A stretch of 64,000 nucleotides of DNA from JBHEBG01 sp046557915 (GTDB lineage Bacteria; Bacteroidota; Bacteroidia; Flavobacteriales; Flavobacteriaceae). Location: the NCBI RefSeq assembly GCF_046557915.1, contig NZ_JBHEBG010000001.1, positions 186,001 to 250,000 on the forward strand. Direction: 5' to 3'. Each line of letters opens with the position of its first letter. Position 1 is the stretch's first letter. A program made the position numbers and the translations under genes. This document shows, one piece after another, positions 43,453 to 52,643 of the stretch. The notes beneath the pieces were generated by a model, which searched no databases, was not told the DNA's origin, and was given only the letters and a program-made list of their open reading frames with translations.

Positions 43453-44430
43453 ATGGATACCCGAAAGATATTTGAAATTAACACCCCTACCGCATTTAAA
43501 TCGTTGGCGCTAGATACTTTTAAGTTTCAATATCAAAACAACAAGATATACCGGGATTTTTGCACACATTTGGGAAAGAACGCGGATAACGTTGAATCCG
43601 TAAGCCAAATTCCTTTTCTATCTATTGGTTTTTTTAAATCGAAAAAAATATTTTGTGGCAACGCAGATCCCGAAATGCTATTCGAAAGCAGCGGTACCAC
43701 CGGAAGCATAACCAGCAAACACCACATAAAAGATAGCTCCTTATACCAACAAAGTTACCTAAGGGCCTTTGAACATTTCTACGGGCCAATAGGTAATTAC
43801 TGTGTTCTGGCACTTTTGCCTTCTTACTTGGAAAGAACAGGATCTTCCCTAGTTTACATGGTAAACGATTTTATTGCCCGAAGCAATTCCGCGGAGAGCG
43901 GGTTCTACCTTAACGATATAGCGGCCCTGAGGAAAAAACTGATAGCACTGAACGCCAAGAAAACCAAAGTGCTGTTGATAGGCGTTTCGTTTGCCCTTCT
44001 GGATATGGCAGAAAATCAAGAACTAAAACTACCAAATACCATAGTCATGGAAACCGGGGGTATGAAAGGAAGAAAAAAGGAAATGATACGAGAAGAACTA
44101 CATGCCGTTCTAAAAAAAGGATTTGGAACTACCCGTATTCATTCGGAATATGGAATGACCGAGCTTTTGTCCCAGGCCTATTCCCAAGGCCAGGGAGTTT
44201 TTAAAGCCCCTCCTTGGATGAAAGTACTGATCCGAGATCCCGAAGATCCATTAACCCTACAATCACCAAACAAAACAGGCGGGGTTAATATAATAGACTT
44301 GGCCAACCTTTGGTCTTGCTCTTTTATAGCTACCCAAGATTTGGGTAAGATCCATGAAAGTGGAAGTTTCGAAATTCTAGGTCGTTTTGATAATTCCGAT
44401 ATCCGCGGATGTAATTTAATGGTGCTCTAA
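43453..44430 (+). CDS. LuxE-like acyl-protein synthetase
   Basis: A 325-residue member of the acyl-protein synthetase (LuxE/PaaK-like adenylating) family. It has the ATP-binding loop ESSGTTGSITSKH and the adenylation motif HSEYGMTELLSQAY. Such enzymes activate a carboxylic acid as an acyl-adenylate, then transfer it. Here no luxCD-type reductase or thioesterase partner is nearby, so the product is unknown; Bacteroidota commonly carry this gene outside any lux operon. It is convergent with tyrS, 11 bp apart. Confidence 0.85.
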   Translation: MDTRKIFEINTPTAFKSLALDTFKFQYQNNKIYRDFCTHLGKNADNVESVSQIPFLSIGFFKSKKIFCGNADPEMLFESSGTTGSITSKHHIKDSSLYQQSYLRAFEHFYGPIGNYCVLALLPSYLERTGSSLVYMVNDFIARSNSAESGFYLNDIAALRKKLIALNAKKTKVLLIGVSFALLDMAENQELKLPNTIVMETGGMKGRKKEMIREELHAVLKKGFGTTRIHSEYGMTELLSQAYSQGQGVFKAPPWMKVLIRDPEDPLTLQSPNKTGGVNIIDLANLWSCSFIATQDLGKIHESGSFEILGRFDNSDIRGCNLMVL

Positions 44431-44441
44431 TATGCCCTAGA

Positions 44442-45740
44442 CTAGTCCTCCATTACCAAAAGAAAGTAGTTCTTCTTACCGCGCTGTAATAACACAAACC
44501 TGTCATTGATAAGATCCGCTGTTGTTATTACCCTACTTTCCACCACTTTTTCTTTATTTACGGAAATGGAATTTTGTTTTAACTCCCTTCTTGCCTCTCC
44601 GTTAGAGTTCAGAAATCCGGTCTTGGCAGATAACGCACTAATAATGTCCAATCCGTTTACCACATCTTCCTTGGAAACGATGGCTTGTGGAACGCCGTCA
44701 AAAACATCCAAAAAGGTCTGTTCATCTATCTTTTTTAAATCGTCCGAGGTAGATTTGCCAAAAAGAATGTTACTGGCGGCCAACGCCCTATTAAGATCTT
44801 CCTCGGAATGTACCATTACGGTAATCTCCTTGGCAAGGCGTTTTTGTAGTACCCTAAGGTGAGGAGCTTCGCAATGTTCCTTAACCAAAGCCTCTATCTC
44901 TTCCCTGGTTATGAATGTAAATATTTTGATATACTTTTCGGCATCTTCATCGGAAGTGTTCAACCAATACTGATAAAATCTATAGGGTGATGTGCGGTTC
45001 TTGTCTAACCAAATATTACCTGCTTCCGTTTTTCCAAATTTTGAACCATCGGCTTTGGTGATCAGGGGACAAGTAAGCGCGTAACCCTTACCGCCACCTA
45101 TTCTTCTAATCAGTTCCGTACCTGTGGTAATATTTCCCCACTGATCACTACCTCCCATTTGTAAGGTGCAATTATAATTTTGGTAGAGGTATAAAAAATC
45201 ATATCCCTGCACAAGCTGATAGGTAAACTCCGTAAACGACATCCCTTCCTTAGCATCGGAAGAAAGGCGTTTTTTTACAGAATCTTTTGCCATCATATAA
45301 TTAACCGTAATATGTTTCCCAACATCCCTAATAAAATCTAGAAATGAAAAATCCTTCATCCAGTCATAATTGTTGACCAAAACCGCTGCATTTTTTGCAT
45401 CACTTTCAAAATCCAAAAACCGGGATAACTGACTCTTTAGAGCCTCTTGGTTTTTTTTAAGCGTAGCTTCATCCAATAAATTTCGCTCGGCAGACTTGCC
45501 CGATGGGTCGCCAATCATGCCTGTAGCACCGCCTACCAAAGCATAAGGTTTATGACCTGCCAACTGAAAATGCCGTAACATCATTACCCCAACCAAATGA
45601 CCAATATGTAAAGAATCTGCTGTAGGATCTATACCCACATAGGCAGATTGCATTTCACTTAACAAATGCTCACTGGTACCTGGCATGGCATCATGTAACA
45701 TTCCTCTCCATTCTAATTCTGCTACAAAATCTAAGGCCAT
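44442..45740 (-). CDS. tyrS: Tyrosyl-tRNA synthetase
   Basis: A 432-residue class I aminoacyl-tRNA synthetase. The HIGH motif is in DPTADSLHIGHLVG, and KFGKT is the KMSKS-type loop (DGSKFGKTE). Tyr-binding residues lie in LVGGATGMIGDPSGK and QMGGSDQWGNIT. The C-terminal ~80 residues form the S4-like tRNA-binding domain. Length is normal. A TATATTTG box (45770-45777, minus strand) lies ~30 nt upstream. Confidence 0.97.
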   Translation of the reverse strand: MALDFVAELEWRGMLHDAMPGTSEHLLSEMQSAYVGIDPTADSLHIGHLVGVMMLRHFQLAGHKPYALVGGATGMIGDPSGKSAERNLLDEATLKKNQEALKSQLSRFLDFESDAKNAAVLVNNYDWMKDFSFLDFIRDVGKHITVNYMMAKDSVKKRLSSDAKEGMSFTEFTYQLVQGYDFLYLYQNYNCTLQMGGSDQWGNITTGTELIRRIGGGKGYALTCPLITKADGSKFGKTEAGNIWLDKNRTSPYRFYQYWLNTSDEDAEKYIKIFTFITREEIEALVKEHCEAPHLRVLQKRLAKEITVMVHSEEDLNRALAASNILFGKSTSDDLKKIDEQTFLDVFDGVPQAIVSKEDVVNGLDIISALSAKTGFLNSNGEARRELKQNSISVNKEKVVESRVITTADLINDRFVLLQRGKKNYFLLVMED

Positions 45741-45769
45741 TATTATGCTTGCTTTAAAGAAGTTTGCTG

Positions 45770-45777
45770 CAAATATA
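45770..45777 (-). promoter_or_regulatory. -7 promoter box for tyrS
   Basis: The minus strand reads TATATTTG, an exact TAnnTTTG match, 29 nt upstream of the tyrS ATG. Confidence 0.55.
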
Positions 45778-45903
45778 AGTGCATTGGTCGTTTTTTAGTA
45801 CTGAATTGGATCAAAAATTAATGCCGAAGTCCCCTTGCTCGCTTTTGGAATCTGCCTAAGTGCAAAAACTCGCTTTTTGAGTTATGTATTCTTCAATATT
45901 AAG

Positions 45904-45911
45904 TACATTTG
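45904..45911 (+). promoter_or_regulatory. -33/-7 promoter for the epimerase gene
   Basis: TACATTTG is an exact TAnnTTTG match, with TTTTTG (TTG at 45877-45879) 24 bp upstream. The box ends only 4 nt before the ATG at 45916, so the transcript should be leaderless or nearly so. Confidence 0.6.
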
Positions 45912-45915
45912 AATT

Positions 45916-46920
45916 ATGATTTTGGTCACCGGAGGTACTGGTTTGTTGGGTTCCCATCTTTTACTGCATCTATTGGGCACGGAAGAAACCGTGACCGCCA
46001 TTTATAGGCCAAACAGTGATTTAGAAAAGGTTAGAAAAGTATTCTCTTACTACCACAAGGATGCGGACACCTTATTCTCCAAAATTAATTGGGCAGAAGC
46101 GGACCTCAACGATATTCCTGCTTTGGAGAAGGCTTTTGAAGGGGTAACACATGTATATCATTGTGCCGCACTGATCTCATTTGATCCCAAGGACTATGAA
46201 ATCTTACGGAAAATAAATGTAGATGGAACCAGTAACATTGTAAACCTTTGTATTGAAAACCATGTGGAAAAACTGTGCTATGCCAGCTCCATAGCCACTA
46301 TTGGAAAAAGCATCAATGAACCAGCGACCGAGGAAACGGAATGGTCCGGGCAAGACCACAACGTTTATGCCCTCACCAAATATGACGCCGAATTGGAAGT
46401 TTGGCGAGGTTCACAGGAAGGGCTTCCTGTAGTAATGGTGAACCCGGGATTAATCGTCGGACCAGGATTTTGGAATAGTGGTAGCGGAAAACTATTTACA
46501 GTAGCAGCTAAAGGCTCTTCGTACTATCCTCCCGGAGGTACAGGGTTCGTCACCGTAGACGATGTGGTTTCCATAATGAAAAAAATTATGGAGTCTCCCA
46601 ACAAAAACCACCGCTTTATTACAGTAGGTCAAAATTTAACCTACCATGAGATTTTAGAAAGAATAGCCTCCACGTTAAATCGAAAAGTACCCACCAAAGC
46701 AATTTCGCATTGGCAATTACAGATTTTATGGCGATTAGATTGGTTAAGGACAAAACTAACCATGGGAGAACGTAAACTAAGTAAAATTGCCGTAGCTTCA
46801 CTAAAGCATAGACAACGGTATAGCAGCAAAAAAGTAATGGGATTTTTGGGTATGGAATTTAATGATCTTACCGAAACCATAAGGTTCTCTTGCAACCTAT
46901 TTAAGGAAGAGAATCCTTGA
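45916..46920 (+). CDS. NAD-dependent epimerase/dehydratase (extended SDR)
   Basis: A 334-residue Rossmann-fold enzyme. The first residues are already the NAD(P)-binding motif VTGGTGLLGSH, so no upstream start is possible. The catalytic YxxxK is in VYALTKYDAE, with a Ser in CYASSIA. Typical substrates are nucleotide sugars, or aldehydes and ketones for the dihydroflavonol-reductase-like branch it resembles. The exact substrate is unknown. Its 3' end overlaps the convergent DUF4296 gene by 20 bp. Confidence 0.9.
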   Translation: MILVTGGTGLLGSHLLLHLLGTEETVTAIYRPNSDLEKVRKVFSYYHKDADTLFSKINWAEADLNDIPALEKAFEGVTHVYHCAALISFDPKDYEILRKINVDGTSNIVNLCIENHVEKLCYASSIATIGKSINEPATEETEWSGQDHNVYALTKYDAELEVWRGSQEGLPVVMVNPGLIVGPGFWNSGSGKLFTVAAKGSSYYPPGGTGFVTVDDVVSIMKKIMESPNKNHRFITVGQNLTYHEILERIASTLNRKVPTKAISHWQLQILWRLDWLRTKLTMGERKLSKIAVASLKHRQRYSSKKVMGFLGMEFNDLTETIRFSCNLFKEENP

Positions 46921-47341
46921 CTTGTATTGCCGAACTGTCCTTTGTAACCTTCTTTTTTTTGTCCGACACCTTTTCAGCAGCCTTTTTATTAACATCCTCC
47001 CGCATCTTTTCCAGCCTTTTCTTTTCGGACTCAAGATTATCTGCCACATTGGTATAGATAGCCTCATAAACGGCCGGCAATGAGGCGTAATAACCATCGC
47101 TCTCAACAAACTGTACGCTATCTATATCGTATTTGGTATAGATATAGTCCATGGTCTCAATGTTGTTTTCCTTTAAAACAGCGGCATTACTACTTTTGGC
47201 CGCTCCAAGAATTGCCAGGTCATACAGGATCTTTTCCATCTTCTTTTCCGGAATTAGATTTTTGGGCTTCTCTATTAGCTTTTCGTTACAAGCAGCCAGT
47301 AAAGTAAAGGAAAGTATTAAAAATAGAAACCTTCTCATCAT
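46901..47341 (-). CDS. DUF4296 lipoprotein
   Basis: A 146-residue lipoprotein (ILSFTLLAAC, Cys18) of the Bacteroidota family DUF4296: conserved LIPEKKMEKILYDLAILGAAK, YIYTKYDIDSVQFVESDGYYAS and a charged coiled-coil tail (SEKKRLEKMREDVNKKAAEK). It overlaps the end of pyrC by 4 bp (ATGA), so the two are translationally coupled. Function unknown; the fixed link with pyrC and the mannosyltransferase is a recurring Flavobacteria arrangement. Confidence 0.87.
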   Translation of the reverse strand: MMRRFLFLILSFTLLAACNEKLIEKPKNLIPEKKMEKILYDLAILGAAKSSNAAVLKENNIETMDYIYTKYDIDSVQFVESDGYYASLPAVYEAIYTNVADNLESEKKRLEKMREDVNKKAAEKVSDKKKKVTKDSSAIQVKDSLP

Positions 47342-48672
47342 CTATCAAAAGTTAACCTCGATGCTTTTCTCTCTTTGGAAAAATGTCCATTAGCAAACGC
47401 CAAATGTCCGTTTACAAAAGTATGCGTTATTTTGGATCTAAACCTGGTTCCCTCAAAAGGCGACCAACCACACTTGCTCAATATATTATTTTTATTCACC
47501 TCCCATGGGTCGTTCATATTTACGACAGTTAAATCCGCAAAATATCCGGGTTTTATATATCCTCGCTTTTCAATCTGAAAAAGTTTGGCCGGATTGTGAC
47601 ACATTTTCTCCACAATTTTTGTCAGGGATATTCTTCCGTTCAAATGGTTTTCTAGCATTGCAGGAAGGGCATGTTGCACCAAAGGCCCACCAGAAGGGGC
47701 TTTCCCATATTCATTGTCTTTTTCTTCCATAGTGTGCGGTGCATGGTCCGTAGCTACCACATCAATTCTATCGTCTAACAATGCCTTCCAAAGTGTTTCT
47801 CTATCTTCTGCTGTTTTTACCGCAGGATTCCATTTAATAAGTGTACCCTTGGTTTTATAATCCTCATCTGAAAACCATAGATGATGGGTGCATACCTCAG
47901 CAGTAATCTTCTTTTGCTCCAAAGGAATATCATTGGCAAATAGCGCAGTCTCCTTTCCCGTGGAAAGATGAAATACATGCAAACGGGCACCGGTCTTCTT
48001 GGCTAGGGCGATAGCTCTCGAAGAAGATAGGTAACAGGCCTCTTCACTCCTTATTGCAGGATGAAACTCTATAGGAATTTGTTCACCATACTTCTCCCGA
48101 TAGATCTCCATGTTTTTTCTAATAGTGCCCTCATCTTCACAATGCGCCGAAATCACCATTTCAGTACTCCGGAATATCCGCTCTATTACCTCTTCATCAT
48201 CTACCAGCATGTTTCCCGTAGACGATCCCAAAAACAGTTTTACGCCAGAACATGCATTTTTATCTAGCTTCTTAATTTCTTCCAGATTGTCGTTGGTTCC
48301 GCCCAATAAAAAGGAGTAATTGGCATAGGAAGTTTTGGAGGCCGTGGAAAATTTTTCTTCCAACTTTTCTATGGTAGTGGTTTGGGGAACGGTATTGGGT
48401 TGTTCCATAAAGGTTGTTATACCCCCCGCTATAGCTGCCTTACTCTCAGATGCAATATCTCCTTTATGGGTAAGGCCCGGCTCTCTAAAGTGTACCTGAT
48501 CGTCTATTATACCCGGAAAAACATAGTTGCCCTCCACATCTATAACGTCGGCATCCAAAGCACTTAAATCCCTGTCGACCTTTAGAATAATATTGTCCTG
48601 TATAAGAATATCGCCTTCAAACAGGGATCCTTCGTTTATTATATTGGCGTTCTTTATCAATTTCTTGGCCAT
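47338..48672 (-). CDS. pyrC: Dihydroorotase (amidohydrolase)
   Basis: A 444-residue amidohydrolase for the third step of pyrimidine synthesis. Seen motifs: FPGIIDDQVHFREPGLTHKGD, the carboxylated Lys in GVKLFLGSSTG, His ligands in SAHCEDE and HVFHLSTG, and the catalytic Asp in VATDHAPHT. The metal-binding HxH at strand 1 reads QVH, so the first His is replaced by Gln, which I recall as usual in Bacteroidota copies. It starts 1 bp after the mannosyltransferase stop and overlaps DUF4296. Close alternative amidohydrolases (hydantoinase) are less likely. Confidence 0.88.
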   Translation of the reverse strand: MAKKLIKNANIINEGSLFEGDILIQDNIILKVDRDLSALDADVIDVEGNYVFPGIIDDQVHFREPGLTHKGDIASESKAAIAGGITTFMEQPNTVPQTTTIEKLEEKFSTASKTSYANYSFLLGGTNDNLEEIKKLDKNACSGVKLFLGSSTGNMLVDDEEVIERIFRSTEMVISAHCEDEGTIRKNMEIYREKYGEQIPIEFHPAIRSEEACYLSSSRAIALAKKTGARLHVFHLSTGKETALFANDIPLEQKKITAEVCTHHLWFSDEDYKTKGTLIKWNPAVKTAEDRETLWKALLDDRIDVVATDHAPHTMEEKDNEYGKAPSGGPLVQHALPAMLENHLNGRISLTKIVEKMCHNPAKLFQIEKRGYIKPGYFADLTVVNMNDPWEVNKNNILSKCGWSPFEGTRFRSKITHTFVNGHLAFANGHFSKERKASRLTFDR

Positions 48673-48673
48673 A

Positions 48674-49402
48674 CTAAAATTTATGTTTTCGGAACAAGCT
48701 CCATATTTTCATTTTAAAAACGCCAAAAATACCCTCCCTAACTATGGATGAGCTCATCTTGGATTTACCTTTCTCTCGATCTCTGAAAATTATTGAAACC
48801 TCCTCTATTTTGTATTTCTTAAGATAGGCCCTAAATTTCATCTCTATTTGAAAGGCGTATCCGATAAATTTTATTGAATCTAGATCTATGTCTTCCAACA
48901 CTTTTCTTTTATAGCACACAAAACCTGCGGTTGGATCGTGAATACGCATTCCGGTAATGAATTTCACGTAAAAGGAAGCCCCATAAGACAACAAGATTCT
49001 ATAGAGTGGCCAATTTACCACATTAACACCCCGTTTGTATCTAGAGCCAATGGCTACATCTGCCCCGTTAAGGCAGGCCCTGTATAATCTTGGCAGATCG
49101 TCCGGTCTGTGAGAGAAATCGGCGTCCATCTCATAGATATAATCATAGCCTTTGGCAATGGCCCATTTAAATCCATGAATATATGCGGTGCCCAAACCTG
49201 CTTTTTCTTTCCTAACTTCCAAAAAAAGCTTATTGGGAAACTGGTTTTGCAACTTTTTTACTTCCTCCGAAGTTCCATCGGGAGAATTATCATCCACCAC
49301 AAGGACATCAAATTCCTTTTGCAGTTCAAAAACAGCCTTAACGATAGCTTCTATATTCTCTATCTCGTTATATGTTGGGATAATGACCAGGCTGTCTGTC
49401 AT
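48674..49402 (-). CDS. Polyprenol-phosphate mannosyltransferase (GT2)
   Basis: A 242-residue GT2 glycosyltransferase of the dolichyl/polyprenyl-phosphate mannose synthase family. The nucleotide-sugar site is IPTYNEIENIEAI and VDDNSPDGTSEEV; the metal site is EMDADFSHRPDDLPRL. It makes polyprenyl-P-sugar donors for membrane GT-C enzymes such as the GT39 protein encoded next door (49527-51200, divergent). A TATTTTTG box (49422-49429) lies ~20 bp upstream. Confidence 0.92.
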   Translation of the reverse strand: MTDSLVIIPTYNEIENIEAIVKAVFELQKEFDVLVVDDNSPDGTSEEVKKLQNQFPNKLFLEVRKEKAGLGTAYIHGFKWAIAKGYDYIYEMDADFSHRPDDLPRLYRACLNGADVAIGSRYKRGVNVVNWPLYRILLSYGASFYVKFITGMRIHDPTAGFVCYKRKVLEDIDLDSIKFIGYAFQIEMKFRAYLKKYKIEEVSIIFRDREKGKSKMSSSIVREGIFGVFKMKIWSLFRKHKF

Positions 49403-49421
49403 GGGCCAATTGAAGTTTGGG

Positions 49422-49429
49422 CAAAAATA
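49422..49429 (-). promoter_or_regulatory. -7 promoter box for the mannosyltransferase-pyrC-DUF4296 unit
   Basis: The minus strand reads TATTTTTG, an exact TAnnTTTG match, 19 nt upstream of the ATG at 49402. Confidence 0.55.
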
Positions 49430-49504
49430 CTATTTTAAAATCTGATTAGAAATCCTGTATGTATTTTATCATTTCTTTAAACTTTACCAAAGTTTAATAA
49501 TTCG

Positions 49505-49512
49505 TAATTTTG
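49505..49512 (+). promoter_or_regulatory. -7 promoter box for the GT39-DUF4271 genes
   Basis: TAATTTTG is an exact TAnnTTTG match, ending 14 nt before the ATG at 49527. Confidence 0.55.
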
Positions 49513-49526
49513 GCAAGAATCAACAA

Positions 49527-51200
49527 ATGGAAATGACATCAAAACTGCCCAGGCTTTTCCTGTACTTATTAACTGCCTTATTTTTTCTAAACCTAGTCCA
49601 GAGTTATTTTACAGAACTTATTTTTGATGAGGCCTATTATTGGTATTATGCCCAACAATTGGACTGGGGCTATTTTGATCATCCTCCAATGGTGGCGCTG
49701 CTCATAAAAATGGGGGCTATTTTTTTTGATGGAGAGCTTGGAGTGCGATTTATGAGCTGCTTACTGTCCGTAGGCACCTTTTTGGTACTCTGGCTTCTCA
49801 TAGAAAACCCCAAAAAGGATAAATACGTTCCGCATTTTTTTGTTCTAGTATTTTCCATGACGCTTTTAAACGTATATGGGTTTTTTACGCTCCCAGATAC
49901 TCCATTGCTTTTTTTTACGGCTTTATTTTTATTGGTCTATAAAAACTACATCAAATCACCCAATTTGGGGATGGCAACGGTAATGGGAATTGTTATGGCC
50001 GCATTGATGTACAGTAAGTATCATGCGGTTTTGGTTATTGTTTTTATCTTGCTTTCCAATATTAAACTAATTTTTGACAAATACGCTTGGCTATCTGTAT
50101 TTGTGGCCTTGCTATGTTACACTCCTCATTTTTTATGGTTGTATCAAAACGATTTTGTCTCCATTAAATATCATCTCACGGAAAGGCCTAATAGAGCCTA
50201 TGAATTTGAAGATTTTACTTTAGGATTTTTCGTTAACCTCGTGGCCATATTTGGACTGTTATTTCCCTGGATGTACAAATCGCTCTTTAAGACCAAAGCC
50301 ACGGACAAGTTTGTTAAAGCCTTGCTGTATCTAAGTTATGGGGTTATCTTGTTTTTCTTCATATCTAGTTTTAACAGGCGGGTGCAAACGCAATGGATTA
50401 TCGTAATCTCCATACCCATGGTGATCATTGCCTTTAACTATCTTCTGGAACATCAGGGCTTTAGAAAGTGGGTCTTTAGAGTGGGCTTGGTGAGCACTAT
50501 AATTATTTTGTTCTTGCGCGTTGGACTCATTTACCAACCCCTTTTCCCCGTTATTTATGAATCCCATGGCAATAAGGCTTGGGTACATGCTATACAATCA
50601 CAAATTGGTGATATCCCGGTTGTTTTTGAGAATTCGTACCGCCAAGCCCCTATGTATGCCTTTTATTCCGGAAACCCATCTTTTTCACTCAACAACATAT
50701 ACTACAGGCAAAATCAGTATACTATAGACAACTCGGAATCTAAAGTACAGCACAAGAAGGTGTTGTATGCGTCCAAGTATATGAAAGGGGGCGATATAAC
50801 CTATCTCAATAATAAGGGCACCCCTCATTTTGGAATATACATAGATGATTTTGAGTCGTTCCGTAAACTCAGATGCATAGTAGAGGACAGGCCAATATCA
50901 CTCCAAGAAGATCGTGAAATTTTGGTGGAACTGTACAATCCGTATAACTATGATATTGATTTGCAAAAGCTCCAGTTTAAGTTGGCATACCTCAACAAGT
51001 ACAAACAGGTAAAGGAAGTTACTGCTTTGGAGGCCGTATCCATTCTTCCCAACGTCTCTATAATTAAATCCAAGGACACCGTGCCATTTACCTTTAAATT
51101 ACCACCGCCCAAAATGGCAAACCCCTATTATTTTAAGGTGGGGATATCCGAGAATGGCTTATATTTAGGACTCAACGGCCAAAACGTTAAATTGGAATAA
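49527..51200 (+). CDS. GT39/ArnT-like membrane glycosyltransferase
   Basis: A 557-residue GT-C integral-membrane enzyme of the PMT/ArnT type, with about ten hydrophobic segments in the first ~340 residues and a soluble C-terminal domain. The catalytic loop DEAYYWYYAQQLDWGYFDHPPMVALL contains the acidic residue and DHPP signature typical of the family. Such enzymes transfer sugars from polyprenyl-phosphate donors to lipids or proteins on the periplasmic side. The divergent polyprenol-P mannosyltransferase (48674-49402) could supply the donor. The stop overlaps the next start (TAATG). Confidence 0.9.
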   Translation: MEMTSKLPRLFLYLLTALFFLNLVQSYFTELIFDEAYYWYYAQQLDWGYFDHPPMVALLIKMGAIFFDGELGVRFMSCLLSVGTFLVLWLLIENPKKDKYVPHFFVLVFSMTLLNVYGFFTLPDTPLLFFTALFLLVYKNYIKSPNLGMATVMGIVMAALMYSKYHAVLVIVFILLSNIKLIFDKYAWLSVFVALLCYTPHFLWLYQNDFVSIKYHLTERPNRAYEFEDFTLGFFVNLVAIFGLLFPWMYKSLFKTKATDKFVKALLYLSYGVILFFFISSFNRRVQTQWIIVISIPMVIIAFNYLLEHQGFRKWVFRVGLVSTIIILFLRVGLIYQPLFPVIYESHGNKAWVHAIQSQIGDIPVVFENSYRQAPMYAFYSGNPSFSLNNIYYRQNQYTIDNSESKVQHKKVLYASKYMKGGDITYLNNKGTPHFGIYIDDFESFRKLRCIVEDRPISLQEDREILVELYNPYNYDIDLQKLQFKLAYLNKYKQVKEVTALEAVSILPNVSIIKSKDTVPFTFKLPPPKMANPYYFKVGISENGLYLGLNGQNVKLE

Positions 51201-51856
51201 TGGAACCTATTCTTAGAAGTATCTCCAATACAGACTGGATTACCTTGGTAATATTTACCAGCATCCTATGCGTTGTTGCCGCAAAAGGAATCTTCTATGT
51301 TCGATTTATGAACTTTGTTATTCTGCCTTTTAACAACAAGTATATCTTTATGTATAATAAGAAGGATCGATTGTTAAACTGGTTCCACATTCTTTTCACC
51401 TTTTTTCAAGTGATGAATTTTGCGCTCTTAATATACTTTATAAAGGACATTTTTTTTGCTTCCGAAAATACAGATTCCTTTATGACTTATTTGCTTATTT
51501 TAGGGCTATTGCTATTGTTCTTACTAATAAAGGTATCCCTGCAATTGGGAAATGGTTTCATTTTTGGGACCAATAAGACCATCTCCGAATTTATCTTTAA
51601 AAAACTCTCCTATCTAAACTACAGTGGCATAATTATGTTTTTGGCCAATGTTATTCTTGCGTTTGTGGCAAAGGATTCAAAAACTGTAGTTTATGTAAGT
51701 ATCTTCCTAATTCTTTTAATTAATTGCATCGGCTGGGTCACAGTGGTTAAAAATCATCAAAAATTCATAGCAGGTAATTTTTTCTATTTTATTTTGTACC
51801 TTTGCGCACTCGAAATTACACCCTTTGTAATAATAGGAAGCTTCTTAAAAGATTGA
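51200..51856 (+). CDS. DUF4271 membrane protein
   Basis: A 218-residue integral membrane protein with about six hydrophobic segments and the sequence character of the Bacteroidota family DUF4271 (KGIFYVRFMNFVILPFNNKYIFMY, NWFHILFTFFQVMNFALL). It starts 1 bp inside the GT39 stop codon and is followed directly by hemD, the usual neighbour of this family. Function unknown; a link to haem supply or membrane lipid is only guilt by association. Confidence 0.82.
   Translation: MEPILRSISNTDWITLVIFTSILCVVAAKGIFYVRFMNFVILPFNNKYIFMYNKKDRLLNWFHILFTFFQVMNFALLIYFIKDIFFASENTDSFMTYLLILGLLLLFLLIKVSLQLGNGFIFGTNKTISEFIFKKLSYLNYSGIIMFLANVILAFVAKDSKTVVYVSIFLILLINCIGWVTVVKNHQKFIAGNFFYFILYLCALEITPFVIIGSFLKD
51797..51804 (+). 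promoter_or_regulatory. Internal -7 promoter box for hemD
   Basis: TACCTTTG is an exact TAnnTTTG match inside the DUF4271 coding region, 57 nt before the hemD start, so hemD may also be transcribed alone. Confidence 0.4.
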
Positions 51857-51861
51857 TGCTT

Positions 51862-52608
51862 ATGAAAGTTAGAACGATTTTGGTTTCCCAACCAGAACCG
51901 AAAATGGAGAATTCTCCGTACTCAAGACTTATAGAAAAAGAGAAGGTCAAAGTTGACTTTAGACCTTTCATTCATGTGGAAGGAGTGGAAGCCAAGAGTG
52001 TAAGACAGCAAAAAATTGATTTAAACAATCATACGGCCATTATTCTTACCAGTAGGAACTCCGTAGATCATTTTTTTAGGATTGCCGAGGAAATGCGTTT
52101 CAAGGTACCCGATACCATGAAATATTTTTGTCAGTCCGAAGCAGTAGCATACTACCTCCAAAAATATGTTGTATACAGAAAACGTAAGATATACGTAGGC
52201 AAGCGGAATTTCAGTGAACTAGTTCCACTATTCAAAAAATACAAAGATGAAAAGTTTTTGTTGCCATCCTCCGATACCTTAAAACAAATCATTCCGGATA
52301 CCTTGAATGAACTGGGTATTGACTGGAAAAGGGGTGTTTTTTACAAGACGGTAATCAGCGATCTTTCGGACCTCAGGGATGTATACTACGATGTATTGGT
52401 GTTCTTTAGCCCTTCTGGCATTGAATCCTTATTGAAAAATTTTCCGGATTTTGAGCAAAACGATACCAGAATAGCCGTTTTTGGCAACTCTACGGTAAAT
52501 GCCGCAACGGATGCAAGACTACGTATAGATATTAAGGCTCCTACACCGGAGACTCCATCCATGACTATGGCATTGCAAAAATACATTACCCTTGCCAATA
52601 AAAAATAA
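51862..52608 (+). CDS. hemD: Uroporphyrinogen-III synthase
   Basis: A 248-residue HemD-like protein that cyclises hydroxymethylbilane to uroporphyrinogen III in tetrapyrrole synthesis. The start MKVRTILVSQPEPKMENSPY matches the Bacteroidota HemD N-terminus; an ATG at 51856 would add two residues and overlap the previous stop. Two-domain layout: HTAIILTSRNSVDHFFRIA and the late YDVLVFFSPSGIESLL region, both characteristic. No other haem genes are nearby. The gene ends at a bidirectional terminator. Confidence 0.88.
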   Translation: MKVRTILVSQPEPKMENSPYSRLIEKEKVKVDFRPFIHVEGVEAKSVRQQKIDLNNHTAIILTSRNSVDHFFRIAEEMRFKVPDTMKYFCQSEAVAYYLQKYVVYRKRKIYVGKRNFSELVPLFKKYKDEKFLLPSSDTLKQIIPDTLNELGIDWKRGVFYKTVISDLSDLRDVYYDVLVFFSPSGIESLLKNFPDFEQNDTRIAVFGNSTVNAATDARLRIDIKAPTPETPSMTMALQKYITLANKK

Positions 52609-52610
52609 TT

Positions 52611-52643
52611 AAAAAAGGCCTCTTTGTAAAGAGGCCTTTTTTT
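52611..52643. terminator. Bidirectional terminator between hemD and pckA
   Basis: AAAAAAGGCCTCTTT (52611-52625) pairs perfectly with the sequence at 52628-52642 around a GT loop. The right side is T-rich and the left A-rich, so it serves both convergent genes; it overlaps the pckA stop codon. Confidence 0.9.
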
